Notes: generated from the letters alone by a model not told the origin. Shown: positions 10,245 through 19,342, counted from the first letter of the stretch. The stretch: DNA of 64,000 nucleotides from Wenyingzhuangia marina (GCF_900130035.1 NZ_FQXQ01000002.1:186001-250000), one strand, 5' to 3'. Translations and numbers: made by a program.

Positions 10245-11331
10245 CGTTTATAAATTCGTAATCTGTTAATGTGTCTAAGAAAGCTAAAATGGCAACTTTC
10301 TCATCTTCTGTCATAGGAATTCCTAAAGAGGTAATTTCTCCTTTATCATTTTTTTGAATTAAACTCTCATCCAAATTTTTCATTTTAGTGATTTTTGGAA
10401 AAGTATCATCATCATAAAAGTCTAATACTTTTTTTAACAACACTATTCTACCATCGTGCATGTACGGAAAAGTAACTTTTACATTTCGCAAACTAGGTAC
10501 TCTAAATTGGTAATAATCGTCTCTTTGTTTTAGCTCTTCAACTGTAGCAAAGGGATTGGGAGAATTTATCCTAGCTCTTCCTGTTTCTGATGGAAAATTA
10601 GGATTTTCTTCAATTCCATTGTTCATAAACTTCTGGTTGGTAAATAATTCTCCACTATGACAACTTGCACATTTTTGATTGAACAAAGCTAAACCTTGTT
10701 TTTCTATAGCTGTAAACTCTCCTCCTTTTTCTCCTCGTACATATTTATCATATTTGGAATTTGATGAAACCATCCCTCCCATAAACTGAGACAAAGCACT
10801 CAATAGATTTGTACTATTAATGGCATCTTCTTTTTGAAAAGCTTTGGAAAACATTTGCTGATATTCATTATCCAATTTTAATTTGGCAACAACGTTAGTC
10901 ATTTTTTCGTCCATTTCCACAGGCTCTGTTATAGGAATTACTGGTTGATCTAACAATTTATCTTTAGCTCCATCCCAAGTAAAATCTTCCATATACGCAA
11001 GATTTTGAATAGGTTGAGAATTTCTTGTTCCTGTAACTCCTGCATGAACCCCTTCACTTAAATCATGTCCGTGATGGGTAAACGCATGAGATTGGTTGTG
11101 ACATTCAGCACAACTAATACTATTGTTTAGAGACAATCTATTATCGTAAAAAAGTTTACGTCCTAAGACAAAACCTTCTGTTGTAATATTATGGTTCTCA
11201 AAATCGTATGTAGGGTTTGGAAAATTAGCAGGTTGTTCAAAATTAAACTCAAACACCTCATAGCTTTCCTCATCTTTACTACAACCAACTAACAACAGTA
11301 ATATCGTTATAAAATATAATGAATACTTCAT
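10219..11331 (-). CDS. Di-haem cytochrome c peroxidase, MbnH-like lipoprotein
   Basis: A 370-residue protein with a lipoprotein signal (LLLLVGCSKD, Cys17) and two haem c sites: CAECH (near residue 78) and CASCH (near residue 221). 'GRKLFYDNRLS', 'CHNQSHAFT', 'GTRNSQPIQNLAYMEDFTWDGA' and 'YMHDGR' are typical of the CcpA/MauG/MbnH family. Size is usual. Placed next to an MbnP-like gene it is best read as an MbnH-like enzyme; in methanotrophs MbnH oxidises a tryptophan of MbnP to kynurenine so that MbnP can bind copper. That reaction is inferred here, not visible. Confidence 0.88.
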   Translation of the reverse strand: MKYSLYFITILLLLVGCSKDEESYEVFEFNFEQPANFPNPTYDFENHNITTEGFVLGRKLFYDNRLSLNNSISCAECHNQSHAFTHHGHDLSEGVHAGVTGTRNSQPIQNLAYMEDFTWDGAKDKLLDQPVIPITEPVEMDEKMTNVVAKLKLDNEYQQMFSKAFQKEDAINSTNLLSALSQFMGGMVSSNSKYDKYVRGEKGGEFTAIEKQGLALFNQKCASCHSGELFTNQKFMNNGIEENPNFPSETGRARINSPNPFATVEELKQRDDYYQFRVPSLRNVKVTFPYMHDGRIVLLKKVLDFYDDDTFPKITKMKNLDESLIQKNDKGEITSLGIPMTEDEKVAILAFLDTLTDYEFINDERFARPN

Positions 11332-11489
11332 TTGTTAAAAATTAGAAGAAGTTATCTGAAAAGTATTTTTTTCAAACAGAACTTATTTCAATTTGTCATA
11401 ACTACTTATTCACAGTATGTTATGGGGTTTGAAATAAATTCAGAATGACGTTTTGTAATACTTTTCAGACAGTCTCTTTATGTAATTAT

Positions 11490-12368
11490 TTAGTGTGAGT
11501 GGCTATGCTCATCCCCTTCTGAATGATCATGCTGTTCAACATCTTCTAAATTGATCGCTTCTTCGTTGGTATGTAAATGATCTAGAGTAATACTGTTGGC
11601 AAAATTATCTGCATAATTTGTAGCATTGTCATCAGTACCTCCATGAGATGCTACTGCATCAAAAGGTACTGAAACTCCAGGTGCATCAGGTGTAAATATT
11701 TTTTCAATAGCGACTATTAAATGAACACTAGGTGATATTTTTGAAGCCACAGTTAAAGTTTGAGGAAATTCTAAATTTACTATACGAGAACCTATAAAGT
11801 TTTCTCCTTTGTCTCCTATATGTATTTGCAAATTATTAGGGGCTTGGGCTGTACTTGTATTAGCTCCTTCAATTTTAGAAAAAATATAAGAATTAGGGTT
11901 CCATGTCCACTGCATATCAGCCTCAGCCAATTCCATTAATTTTTCTTGTGCATCTGCATTTCCAGCAGCAACTTCTTTGCTAACTCCAACAGTAAAAGTC
12001 AATGATTTATATGATCCTTCAGGAACACCTGTTAAATATGTTTTTACCACTCCATTAGCATCTGCATGTGCTAAATCTATTAACTGTGCTCCTATGTTGT
12101 TAGGAATTTCGTATTGTGAATCATCTGTAGCAGTAACTACAACATCCGATATTAAATATTTAAATTTGGTTAATTCTATATTTTGATCTTGATTTTCTTT
12201 GTCTTTTAACGTAATTAAATCTCCAATCATTAAAGAGTGGTCAAATTTAACAACAGCAGAAACATGTGTTCCTTCACTCTGATCAATATTATTGTCATCA
12301 TCATTACTACAAGAAATTAATAAGGCAGCTGCTAAGGCTCCTAAAAAATAAGATTTTAAAGTTTTCAT
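11490..12368 (-). CDS. MbnP family copper-binding lipoprotein
   Basis: A 292-residue lipoprotein (signal MKTLKSYFLGALAAALLISC, Cys20). 'ADMQWTWNPNSYIFSKIEG' matches the conserved W-x-W motif region of the MbnP family, and the protein ends in a histidine-rich stretch (LDHLHTNEEAINLEDVEQHDHSEGDEHSHSH) that suits metal binding. It lies upstream of the di-haem peroxidase in the same orientation, 158 bases away. The tail is unusually rich in His and acidic residues. The natural role (copper acquisition or sensing) is inferred from the family. Confidence 0.85.
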   Translation of the reverse strand: MKTLKSYFLGALAAALLISCSNDDDNNIDQSEGTHVSAVVKFDHSLMIGDLITLKDKENQDQNIELTKFKYLISDVVVTATDDSQYEIPNNIGAQLIDLAHADANGVVKTYLTGVPEGSYKSLTFTVGVSKEVAAGNADAQEKLMELAEADMQWTWNPNSYIFSKIEGANTSTAQAPNNLQIHIGDKGENFIGSRIVNLEFPQTLTVASKISPSVHLIVAIEKIFTPDAPGVSVPFDAVASHGGTDDNATNYADNFANSITLDHLHTNEEAINLEDVEQHDHSEGDEHSHSH

Positions 12369-12469
12369 TTTATGGTATAATAAATTTTAAATAAATAGGT
12401 GTAATGACTTTCGATATTCTAAAAACGAAGTCATAAAAAGGCATAAGTATGCCAAAAAATTATTTAAAA

Positions 12470-12844
12470 CTATACCATTGGAGGTTTGTTGATTTTATGA
12501 CTTAACAAATAAGTATAAGTAAAGTCATAATCAAAATAGGTAGTTATTTCCTTTGGAGGAAATATAGACAAATTAATTTTTTCTATAGCTTGAAAATAAA
12601 CAGGAAAAAAGGCAGCGCTAACATTTACAACTGCTTTTCCATCTTCAGAAGTATCAATAGCATTTATTTCTTTTGCTAAATGACATTGTCCATTACATTG
12701 TAGTTCTGGCTTGTCTTTGTTAACACAATACTTCTCTATTATTTCACTTAAATGCGTTTCATAGTAAACCACATTCCCTACAAAGTATGCAGGACGTATA
12801 GACAAGGTTGTCAATAATAATATGAGGATAAATTTCTGAAACAT
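12470..12844 (-). CDS. Small exported protein, first gene of the copper-type operon
   Basis: A 124-residue protein with an N-terminal hydrophobic segment (FILILLLTTLSI) and a central 'IEKYCVNKDKPELQCNGQCHLAKEI' containing three cysteines and a histidine. Such short proteins with a C-x-GxCxL motif are common ahead of copper/haem genes in Flavobacteriaceae, with no established function that I can name. It lies 101 bases upstream of the MbnP-like gene in the same direction. Metal binding by the cysteine motif is a guess from context. Confidence 0.7.
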   Translation of the reverse strand: MFQKFILILLLTTLSIRPAYFVGNVVYYETHLSEIIEKYCVNKDKPELQCNGQCHLAKEINAIDTSEDGKAVVNVSAAFFPVYFQAIEKINLSIFPPKEITTYFDYDFTYTYLLSHKINKPPMV

Positions 12845-12902
12845 TTCGACTGCAAATATAGAAAAGCATTCTAATTAACCACTAAGTTTATCGATAGAAA
12901 TC

Positions 12903-13100
12903 TTAGATTTTTAAAACCATTGCAGCGGGTTCTAAATGAGGATTCATAAATATATAATTAGTTAACCAAAGATTTAGTTCGTTTATTTCATGTGGTAACA
13001 ATCTCTTGGTAGCCTTATTAAATTCATTAATAAACAAATCAACATCAAAACTTACTTTCTCAAGTATATTAAGAGTATAAGTATACATTTCTCTTGGCAT
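12903..13100 (-). CDS. Conserved small protein, unknown function
   Basis: A 65-residue protein (MPREMYTYTLNILEKVSFDVDLFINEFNKATKRL...). It is predicted mostly helical with no signal peptide. It ends at a TAA next to the intergenic region with the copper-type operon; no motif is recognised. The ATG sits well placed after an AT-rich leader and the reading frame has normal codon use for the region, so it is likely a real gene. Confidence 0.65.
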   Translation of the reverse strand: MPREMYTYTLNILEKVSFDVDLFINEFNKATKRLLPHEINELNLWLTNYIFMNPHLEPAAMVLKI

Positions 13101-13204
13101 CGTCTTTTTTTTTATAGCGAAACAAATATAACTTAAACATTTGTTTATTTCCAGTAAAATTGCAAAAATCAGTGTTAATACTGAGCAAACATTATTAGAT
13201 ACCT

Positions 13205-13894
13205 TTAAAGAATATCTAATAACTTTTTAACGGAACTTAGCGTTTTATATTGTTGATCTTCTAACCTATTTTGATCAACAATTTCAAATTGCCAAATGCT
13301 ATGGAAAGGGATATGAATGGCTTCTGCTCCAATGTTTAATACGGGCAGAACATCTGATTTTAAAGAATTTCCAATCATTAAAAAATCTTTTGGAGCAATG
13401 TCTAAATGTTTTAAAATTCGCTGATATCCTTCTGGATTTTTTTCACTCATCACTTCTACATGATGAAAGTATTTTAGTAAACCAGAACGTTCTAATTTTT
13501 TTTCTTGATCTAACAAATCTCCTTTGGTCAAAACGATTAAAGTATATTTTTTTGATAATACTTTTAAAACCTCTTCAATACCTGGTAACAACTCAATAGG
13601 TTTAGAAAGCATTTCCTTTCCAATATTTAAAATTTGTTGTGTAATCTTTGCGGGAAGTTGATTGTTAGAAAGTTCAGTAGCACATTGAATCATAGACAAA
13701 ATACAACTTTTTACTCCGTAACCATATAAAGGAATGTTACCTGTAATGACTTTATAGAGTTCTTGCTGAATTTTATTTTCAGTTTCATAAATAGACAACA
13801 ACTTGGCGAATTTATCTTCAGCTTCTCTAAAATAAGGTTCATTTACCCAAAGTGTATCATCGGCATCAAAAGCAATAACTTTGTATTTAGGCAT
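13205..13894 (-). CDS. HAD-family hydrolase
   Basis: A 229-residue phosphatase-like protein. Motif I is 'FDADDTLW' near residue 8, motif II lies around 'LIVLTKGD' and motif III/IV is 'MIGNSLKSDVLPVLNIGAEAIHI'. The nearest general description is the phosphoglycolate phosphatase-like branch of HAD hydrolases; substrate unknown. I take the ATG at 13894, because it gives MPKYKVIAFDADDTLW, whereas a longer frame adds an unlike leader. The start overlaps the stop of kdsB by eight bases (ATGCCTAA), showing translational coupling. Confidence 0.85.
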   Translation of the reverse strand: MPKYKVIAFDADDTLWVNEPYFREAEDKFAKLLSIYETENKIQQELYKVITGNIPLYGYGVKSCILSMIQCATELSNNQLPAKITQQILNIGKEMLSKPIELLPGIEEVLKVLSKKYTLIVLTKGDLLDQEKKLERSGLLKYFHHVEVMSEKNPEGYQRILKHLDIAPKDFLMIGNSLKSDVLPVLNIGAEAIHIPFHSIWQFEIVDQNRLEDQQYKTLSSVKKLLDIL

Positions 13895-14621
13895 GTTGTA
13901 ATATATGAATTGCTTTTTGTAAATCTTCAGGAGTATCAATCCCAATTACTTTAAAAGGCGTTTCTACCATTTTCATTTTCATACCATGTTCTAAAAAACG
14001 AATTCCTTCTAGCTTTTCAGTCGCTTCATTCTGACACATTTTCATTTTAGGAAAATTTAACAAAGCTTGTCTTCTAAAAGCATATATTCCTATGTGCTTG
14101 TAATATTTTACGTCTACTTCTTTGTCTCTAGGATGTGGAATTGGAGCTCTAGAAAAGTACATCACACAATTGTTATTGTCTAACACTACTTTTACATTAT
14201 TAGGATTTACAATTTCATGCCAGTCTTCCATAGTGTGTACTAAAGAGGCGACAGAAATTTCTTCTTTAGTATCGTTTTTAAAAACCTCTATTAAGTCTTG
14301 TAGAGGTTCTATTCTAGTAAAAGGTTCATCGCCTTGAACATTGATGATAATATCTCCAGGAACCATCTCAGCCGCTTCAGAAATTCTATCAGAACCACAT
14401 TCGTGTTCTTTAAGACTCATAATGACATTTCCTCCATTGCTTTCAATTTCAGATTTAATTTCCTCGCTGTCTGTTACGACGTACACCACATCAAAAAGTC
14501 CTGTTCCTACAGTAGCTTCATAAGTACGGGTAATTACAGTCTTACCACATAAATCTCTTAATAATTTTTTAGGGAATCTGGTCGCTTGTAAACGAGCAGG
14601 AATCATAGCAATTACTTTCAT
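13887..14621 (-). CDS. kdsB: 3-deoxy-manno-octulosonate cytidylyltransferase
   Basis: A 244-residue enzyme that activates Kdo with CTP for lipopolysaccharide inner-core synthesis in the cytoplasm. 'MIPARLQATRFPKKLLRDLCGKTVITRTYEA' is the nucleotide-binding start of the family; 'SGRxSxR'-equivalent 'HECGSDRISEAAE', 'NVQGDEPF' and 'YKHIGIYAFRRQAL' are conserved KdsB blocks. Length is typical. It is followed by the overlapping HAD gene and preceded, 10 bases away, by queD, all on the minus strand. Confidence 0.96.
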   Translation of the reverse strand: MKVIAMIPARLQATRFPKKLLRDLCGKTVITRTYEATVGTGLFDVVYVVTDSEEIKSEIESNGGNVIMSLKEHECGSDRISEAAEMVPGDIIINVQGDEPFTRIEPLQDLIEVFKNDTKEEISVASLVHTMEDWHEIVNPNNVKVVLDNNNCVMYFSRAPIPHPRDKEVDVKYYKHIGIYAFRRQALLNFPKMKMCQNEATEKLEGIRFLEHGMKMKMVETPFKVIGIDTPEDLQKAIHILQHA

Positions 14622-14630
14622 AACAATGAA

Positions 14631-15041
14631 TTATTTTCCTGAATAAGTTACGTAATTTCTTGGAGTTTCATATAAAGTTATGGCTAACTTTAAGTGATTT
14701 GGAATGTGAATTCTTAGTTTATTCCATATATAAATGGAAATGTTTTCGGCTGTTGGATTGGTTGTTTTAAACTCAGCAATTTCTAAGTTTAAGTTTTTAT
14801 GATCCAAAACATCTTCTACTTCAGTTTTAATTAATCTTTTTAAGACTTTTAAGTCCATTACAAAACCTGTTTCGGGATCAATGGCTCCAGTTACAGAAAC
14901 CACCAACTCATAATTATGTCCATGATAATTAGGATTGCTACATTTACCAAAAACTTCAAAGTTTTTAGCGTCATCCCAATCAGCTCTAAACAAACGATGC
15001 GCTGCGTTAAAATAAGCTACTCTATGTACCGTAATTTCCAT
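14631..15041 (-). CDS. queD: 6-carboxytetrahydropterin synthase (QueD/PTPS family)
   Basis: A 136-residue enzyme that turns dihydroneopterin triphosphate into 6-carboxytetrahydropterin for queuosine synthesis. Zinc-ligand histidines are visible at 'NAAHRLF' (His15) and in 'NYHGHNY', with the catalytic cysteine in 'GKCSNPNYHGHNY' and the conserved 'DHKNLN' and 'PTAENISIYIWNKL'. Length fits. It stands in a minus-strand run between a small membrane protein and kdsB, with short gaps. Confidence 0.93.
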   Translation of the reverse strand: MEITVHRVAYFNAAHRLFRADWDDAKNFEVFGKCSNPNYHGHNYELVVSVTGAIDPETGFVMDLKVLKRLIKTEVEDVLDHKNLNLEIAEFKTTNPTAENISIYIWNKLRIHIPNHLKLAITLYETPRNYVTYSGK

Positions 15042-15043
15042 AA

Positions 15044-15247
15044 TTAATTAGCTTTTTTATTTGTAAACAAGTTCCCTATTAACACATAACCTGCTAAAAA
15101 GTATAACAGAAAGTTCAATCCAATGGTATTAGCATTAAACTTTACCAATTCCCAAAAATCTTGATGGTATTGAATTAAAACACTCACTAAACTTGCTGCC
15201 AAAGCAAAGATGACTCCAATGATGATTTTTCTCTTAACCCTTTCCAT
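15044..15247 (-). CDS. Small membrane protein, unknown
   Basis: A 67-residue protein with two hydrophobic segments (about residues 8-24 and 38-58) and a positively charged N-terminus (MERVKRKIIIG), so probably a two-pass membrane protein. Its start shares one base with the stop of idi and it ends two bases before queD, so it is in the same operon. No family recognised. Confidence 0.7.
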   Translation of the reverse strand: MERVKRKIIIGVIFALAASLVSVLIQYHQDFWELVKFNANTIGLNFLLYFLAGYVLIGNLFTNKKAN

Positions 15248-15759
15248 TATTGACTAATAAACTCGTAAAACTTTTCAAAAATAATGATAAACCAAGCAGT
15301 ATAAATTTCTGGATTTTTTTGCATATCTGCTTTTACATCTTCTAATTTCATCCATTTGTATGCTTCCGCTTCATCAGGATTTAAATTAGGCTCTTCATTA
15401 TATATTCCTGTTAATACATGATCAAACTCATGCTCTGTTAAGCCATTGTCAAAAGGAGCTTTGTATATAAAAGAACAAACATCTTTTAAATCAGTCGTAA
15501 AACCCATTTCTTCTTGCAACCTACGTTTACCTGCTTCTATATTGGTTTCTCCTACTTTTTGATGACTACAACAAGTATTGGTCCACAACAAAGGTGAGTG
15601 ATATTTGTCTTTGGCACGTTGTTGCAACATTAATTCTCCTGCATCATTAAAAACAAAAACGGAAAATGCTCTGTGTAACAAAGCTTTTTCATGCGCTTCT
15701 ATTTTTTCCATTATTCCAATTTGTTCGTCTTGTTCGTTTACAAGAATCACTTGATCCAT
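15247..15759 (-). CDS. idi: Isopentenyl-diphosphate delta-isomerase (type 1)
   Basis: A 170-residue Nudix-fold enzyme that interconverts isopentenyl and dimethylallyl diphosphate for isoprenoid synthesis. The catalytic cysteine block 'LWTNTCCSH' and the Nudix-like 'GKRRLQEEMGF' are present, with 'WFIIIFEKF' near the end. Length is typical of the type 1 enzyme. It lies four bases from the bcp gene upstream and overlaps the next small gene by one base. Confidence 0.95.
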   Translation of the reverse strand: MDQVILVNEQDEQIGIMEKIEAHEKALLHRAFSVFVFNDAGELMLQQRAKDKYHSPLLWTNTCCSHQKVGETNIEAGKRRLQEEMGFTTDLKDVCSFIYKAPFDNGLTEHEFDHVLTGIYNEEPNLNPDEAEAYKWMKLEDVKADMQKNPEIYTAWFIIIFEKFYEFISQ

Positions 15760-15763
15760 ATAT

Positions 15764-16216
15764 TTATTTTAAAATTTGAGCTGTGTGCTCTTTGGTTTTT
15801 ACTTTGGCTATCACTTCTTCTATAATACCATTTTCATCAATAATAAAGGTAGTTCTGTGAATACCATCATATTCTTTTCCCATAAACTTTTTAGGTCCCC
15901 AAACACCAAAAGCTTCAATCACTTTTTTGTCTTCATCGGCTAATAAAGAAAAGGGTAATTCTTGTTTGTTGGCAAAATTTGCTTGTCTTTTTACAGAATC
16001 TGCACTTACTCCAACGACCTCATAATTCTGAGCTAAAAAAGTTTGATAATTGTCTCTTAAATTACAAGCTTCAACAGTACAGCCTGGAGTACTTGCTTTT
16101 GGATAAAAGAAAACCACTAGTTTTTTTCCTGCAAAATCACTTAATTTCACAGTCTTTTCATGTTGATCTATTGCCTCAAAATTGGGAGCTTTATCTCCTA
16201 CTTTTAACATCTCCAT
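15764..16216 (-). CDS. bcp: Thioredoxin-dependent peroxiredoxin, BCP/PrxQ type
   Basis: A 150-residue atypical two-Cys peroxiredoxin that reduces peroxides in the cytoplasm. The peroxidatic cysteine is Cys46 in 'STPGCTVEACNLRD' and the resolving cysteine is five residues further (Cys51), the PrxQ spacing. 'GVSADSVKRQANFANKQELPFSLLADED' is a normal BCP block. The first ATG (MEMLKVGDKAP) could be two codons too early; MLKVGDKAPNF is equally likely. First gene of the idi-queD-kdsB run. Confidence 0.95.
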   Translation of the reverse strand: MEMLKVGDKAPNFEAIDQHEKTVKLSDFAGKKLVVFFYPKASTPGCTVEACNLRDNYQTFLAQNYEVVGVSADSVKRQANFANKQELPFSLLADEDKKVIEAFGVWGPKKFMGKEYDGIHRTTFIIDENGIIEEVIAKVKTKEHTAQILK

Positions 16217-16315
16217 AATACATTGATTTTTTTAATCGAAGAACAAATATAAAGAAAGCAGTTAGGATGACTAAATAGAACTCAAGAAAGTTGTTATTTA
16301 GACGATTCCTAAATC

Positions 16316-17545
16316 TTAAGGTTGAAAAGTATTTTTCCCATATTTTCTAATTCCTATAAAAGCAAAAACCAAAGCAGCCATGGGTAATAAAATCATATAA
16401 CGGTATAAATGATTTCCGATAGTTGAGTATATAATAGCTGAAATAACAGGAAAACAAGCCATAGAAAAAGAGTTAATCGCCTCACTAATTCCCATAATTT
16501 CTCCTTGCTTTTTTGGATTGGCATTTACAGATATTAATGAATTAAACACAGGAAAACAAAGTGATAATCCTAAATTTAAGACATAATAAAATAGAATAAA
16601 CAACCACAAGTTTTTTGTTAATGTAATCGCAATTAATCCTAATACACAACAACAAAGTCCTAGAATTAAGGTTTTAAAAGCTCCTAGTTTACTAATAAAA
16701 AACTTAGATACAAATGCTTGGTTTAAAGACAAAAAGAGCCCAATAACAAACATAAATAATCCTAATTCTTTAACATCAAAATCAAACAAATCAATTAAAA
16801 ACAAAGCCATCGTTCCAATGTAGAAGCCCATCATTGCAGAGAAGAAAAACTTCATAGTAAACAGTACTTTAATAAGAGGTGATGGATCTACTCTTTTAAT
16901 TCTTAAGGGAATAATTAATATTTCCCAAATATTTGTTTTCTTTTTAGCAACTCTTTTTTCTACAGGATGTGTTTCTTTTAGCCATTTAAAAATGGTGATT
17001 AAAGTTACTACAGAAATAAAAATTGAGGTAAATAAAGTTCCTAAATATCCTATAGAAGTTGATGCGGTAATCCCTCCTAAACCTGGACCGATAATCATTC
17101 CAATTCCAGCAATACCACCCAAATAACCAAAAATATACTCTTTCTCTTTAGTTGTTGTTAAATCACTTACATAAGCATTGGTAACAGAAGTATTCCCACC
17201 AGTAATTCCATCTAAAATTCTAGACAATGCAATAATCCATAAAGGAAGAGCAAATCCAAAAACAGGATATTCTGGTAAGGCAATGGCAATCACAAAAATA
17301 ATCCAACTTAATAATGTTCCTGTCTGACTAATTAGTAAAATAGGTTTTCTACCTTTTTCATCAGACATAGAACCCAGCCAAGGTGCTCCAATAAACTGGA
17401 AAGCACTATACAAGGTTATTAACAAACCAAACACCCATTTTGGAGCTCCATAACTATTTACCACAAAAGGTAAAATAGGCATTAATAGGCTAAATCCTAA
17501 TACGTTTACAAAGGTTAGTAAATAAGCAGGAATAAATTTTTTCAT
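16316..17545 (-). CDS. MFS transporter (TCR/Tet-like)
   Basis: A 409-residue transporter with about twelve membrane segments. The loop 2-3 motif 'GAPWLGSMSDEKGRKPILLISQ' is the classic major-facilitator signature; 'LSRILDGITGGNTSVTNAYVSDLTT' resembles the antiporter motif of TetA-like drug exporters. Substrate unknown. It is transcribed away from nth, with a ~140-base divergent region that carries a possible plus-strand promoter box. Confidence 0.9.
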   Translation of the reverse strand: MKKFIPAYLLTFVNVLGFSLLMPILPFVVNSYGAPKWVFGLLITLYSAFQFIGAPWLGSMSDEKGRKPILLISQTGTLLSWIIFVIAIALPEYPVFGFALPLWIIALSRILDGITGGNTSVTNAYVSDLTTTKEKEYIFGYLGGIAGIGMIIGPGLGGITASTSIGYLGTLFTSIFISVVTLITIFKWLKETHPVEKRVAKKKTNIWEILIIPLRIKRVDPSPLIKVLFTMKFFFSAMMGFYIGTMALFLIDLFDFDVKELGLFMFVIGLFLSLNQAFVSKFFISKLGAFKTLILGLCCCVLGLIAITLTKNLWLFILFYYVLNLGLSLCFPVFNSLISVNANPKKQGEIMGISEAINSFSMACFPVISAIIYSTIGNHLYRYMILLPMAALVFAFIGIRKYGKNTFQP

Positions 17546-17658
17546 GAAGTAAAAATAGCATTTAGAACATTACAATTTAGAGATTGTTTTCTCTATTTTT
17601 TGTTAAATGATTTATTTAAAGAAATCACAAACCTCTGTCGTATTTCTTAATAAATAAT

Positions 17659-17666
17659 TACTTTTG
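17659..17666 (+). promoter_or_regulatory. Candidate Bacteroidota -7 box for nth
   Basis: TACTTTTG matches the Bacteroidota -7 consensus TAnnTTTG and lies 18 bases before the chosen ATG of nth. No clear TTTG -33 element stands at the right distance, so this is a weak call. Confidence 0.35.
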
Positions 17667-17683
17667 ATTTGAAACTTATTCCT

Positions 17684-18346
17684 ATGCTAAAACAAGAAAA
17701 AGTACAATTTGTACTAGATACTTTAGAAAAATTATACCCAGAAACGCCTATTCCACTAGATCATAAAGATCCTTATACTTTATTAATTGCTGTATTGATG
17801 TCTGCACAAAGTACTGATGCTAGAGTAAACACCATTACTCCTTTGTTATTTAAAAAAGCAGACAATCCTTATGACATGATAAAATTAACGGTAGATGAAA
17901 TTAGAGAAATTATAAAACCTGTAGGCTTATCTCCAATGAAATCTAAAGGAATTCATGGACTGTCGCATATTTTAATAGACAAACACAACGGAGAAGTTCC
18001 AGCCAATTTTAAAGATTTAGAAGCATTGCCTGCTGTGGGTCACAAAACAGCAAGTGTGGTTATGAGTCAAGCTTTTAACATTCCTGCTTTTGCTGTAGAT
18101 ACCCACATTCATAGACTAATGTATCGTTGGGGATTAAGCAACGGAAAAAGTGTTGAGCAAACAGAAAAAGATGCCAAACGTTTGTTTCCAGAACATACTT
18201 GGAACAAATTACATTTGCAAATTATTTATTACGGAAGAGAGTATTCCCCAGCTCGTGGTTGGGATTTAGACAAAGATATCATCACCAAAACCATTGGTAG
18301 AAAATCCGTGATTGAGGAATATTACAAAAAGAAAAAAATAAAATAA
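17684..18346 (+). CDS. nth: Endonuclease III-like DNA glycosylase lacking the iron-sulfur cluster
   Basis: A 220-residue base-excision glycosylase/AP lyase. The helix-hairpin-helix 'LPAVGHKTASVVM' carries the catalytic lysine and the following 'AVDTHIHRLMYRWGL' the catalytic aspartate. The C-terminal four-cysteine motif of typical EndoIII (C-x6-C-x2-C-x5-C) is missing: the end reads 'LHLQIIYYGREYSPARGWDLDKDIITKTIGRKSVIEEYYKKKK' with no cysteine. I choose the ATG at 17684 over a TTG upstream. A terminator hairpin follows. Confidence 0.92.
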   Translation: MLKQEKVQFVLDTLEKLYPETPIPLDHKDPYTLLIAVLMSAQSTDARVNTITPLLFKKADNPYDMIKLTVDEIREIIKPVGLSPMKSKGIHGLSHILIDKHNGEVPANFKDLEALPAVGHKTASVVMSQAFNIPAFAVDTHIHRLMYRWGLSNGKSVEQTEKDAKRLFPEHTWNKLHLQIIYYGREYSPARGWDLDKDIITKTIGRKSVIEEYYKKKKIK

Positions 18347-18380
18347 GGTTTGACATTAATTTTTGTCAAACCTTATTTCT
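18341..18380. terminator. Terminator after nth
   Basis: A 15-bp perfect inverted repeat, AAATAAGGTTTGACA and its complement, around an 8-base loop, partly within the last codons of nth. The rest up to 18564 shows no gene. Confidence 0.85.
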
Positions 18381-18564
18381 TTTAACATGTTTCCTTTCAC
18401 TATGCTTAGGGATTTAGAAAAACTTAATAAAAAAGAAACTGTTTCTTTTCGGGGCTTTAAAGTTGAAGTATTCATTTTTTTGTCTAATGACGAATCTGAG
18501 TAGTTTTTTATCATATATCTATCGTTTAATACCTTATTAACGTTAGATATATCAAAATATTTTA

Positions 18565-19152
18565 TCAGTTAAATTTTATTACTTCTTTTTCGGCTAATAT
18601 TTTTCTTAAATTAATCAAAGCATAACGCATCCTACCCAAAGCGGTATTAATACTTACATTGGTATGCTCTGCAATTTCTTTAAAACTTAAATCCATAAAA
18701 ATTCTCATTCTTAAAACTTCTTGTTGATCTTCAGGTAAAAAATCAACCAGTTCTGCTACATTTTTAAGGGTTTGCTCCAATTCAATTTTATCTTCAGCAT
18801 TTAAATCTTCTGCTTCAATAAAGTCCAAAACATCATAATTTTCTGTAGCATATTTAGTCTTCTTACGTTTTTTATCACGGTAAAAATCCATAGTTAAGTT
18901 ATGGGCAATACGCAAAGCCCAAGGTAAAAACTTTCCTTCTTCGTTATACTTTCCTCTTTTTAAAGTGTGAATTATTTTGATAAATGTGTCTTGAAAAAGA
19001 TCATCAGACAAATCTCTATCAAAAGTTTTAGAATATATATAACCGAAAATCTTTTCTTCATGTCGCGCTATCAGCTCAGACAAACATTTTTCATCACCTT
19101 TAATGTATAAGGAAACCAATGTAGCATCTGACTGCTTAGAATTTAATTCCAT
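18565..19152 (-). CDS. ECF-type RNA polymerase sigma factor
   Basis: A 195-residue sigma-70 family protein with only regions 2 and 4. Region 2 is 'DDLFQDTFIKIIHTLKRGKYNEEGKFLPWALRIAHNLTMDFYRDKKRK'; region 4 is 'LPEDQQEVLRMRIFMDLSFKEIAEHTNVSINTALGRMRYALINLRKIL' with a helix-turn-helix. No anti-sigma gene sits next to it. In Flavobacteriaceae an ECF factor of this length next to uvrA is common; its regulon is unknown. Transcribed divergently from uvrA with a ~190-base gap. Confidence 0.92.
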   Translation of the reverse strand: MELNSKQSDATLVSLYIKGDEKCLSELIARHEEKIFGYIYSKTFDRDLSDDLFQDTFIKIIHTLKRGKYNEEGKFLPWALRIAHNLTMDFYRDKKRKKTKYATENYDVLDFIEAEDLNAEDKIELEQTLKNVAELVDFLPEDQQEVLRMRIFMDLSFKEIAEHTNVSINTALGRMRYALINLRKILAEKEVIKFN

Positions 19153-19342
19153 TTGTAATTACTTTTTAGTTCGAGTAATTTTAAGGTATAGGCGATCTGG
19201 TTTTAATGATTATATATAGTTCGTAAATATACAATAAACATACCAAAATTTAATTATTATAATTAGTACTATTATAAATGATGGTTTACCTTATAATTGT
19301 TACAAAACAATTATTTTTACGTTCTCAACACAAGCATTATTC

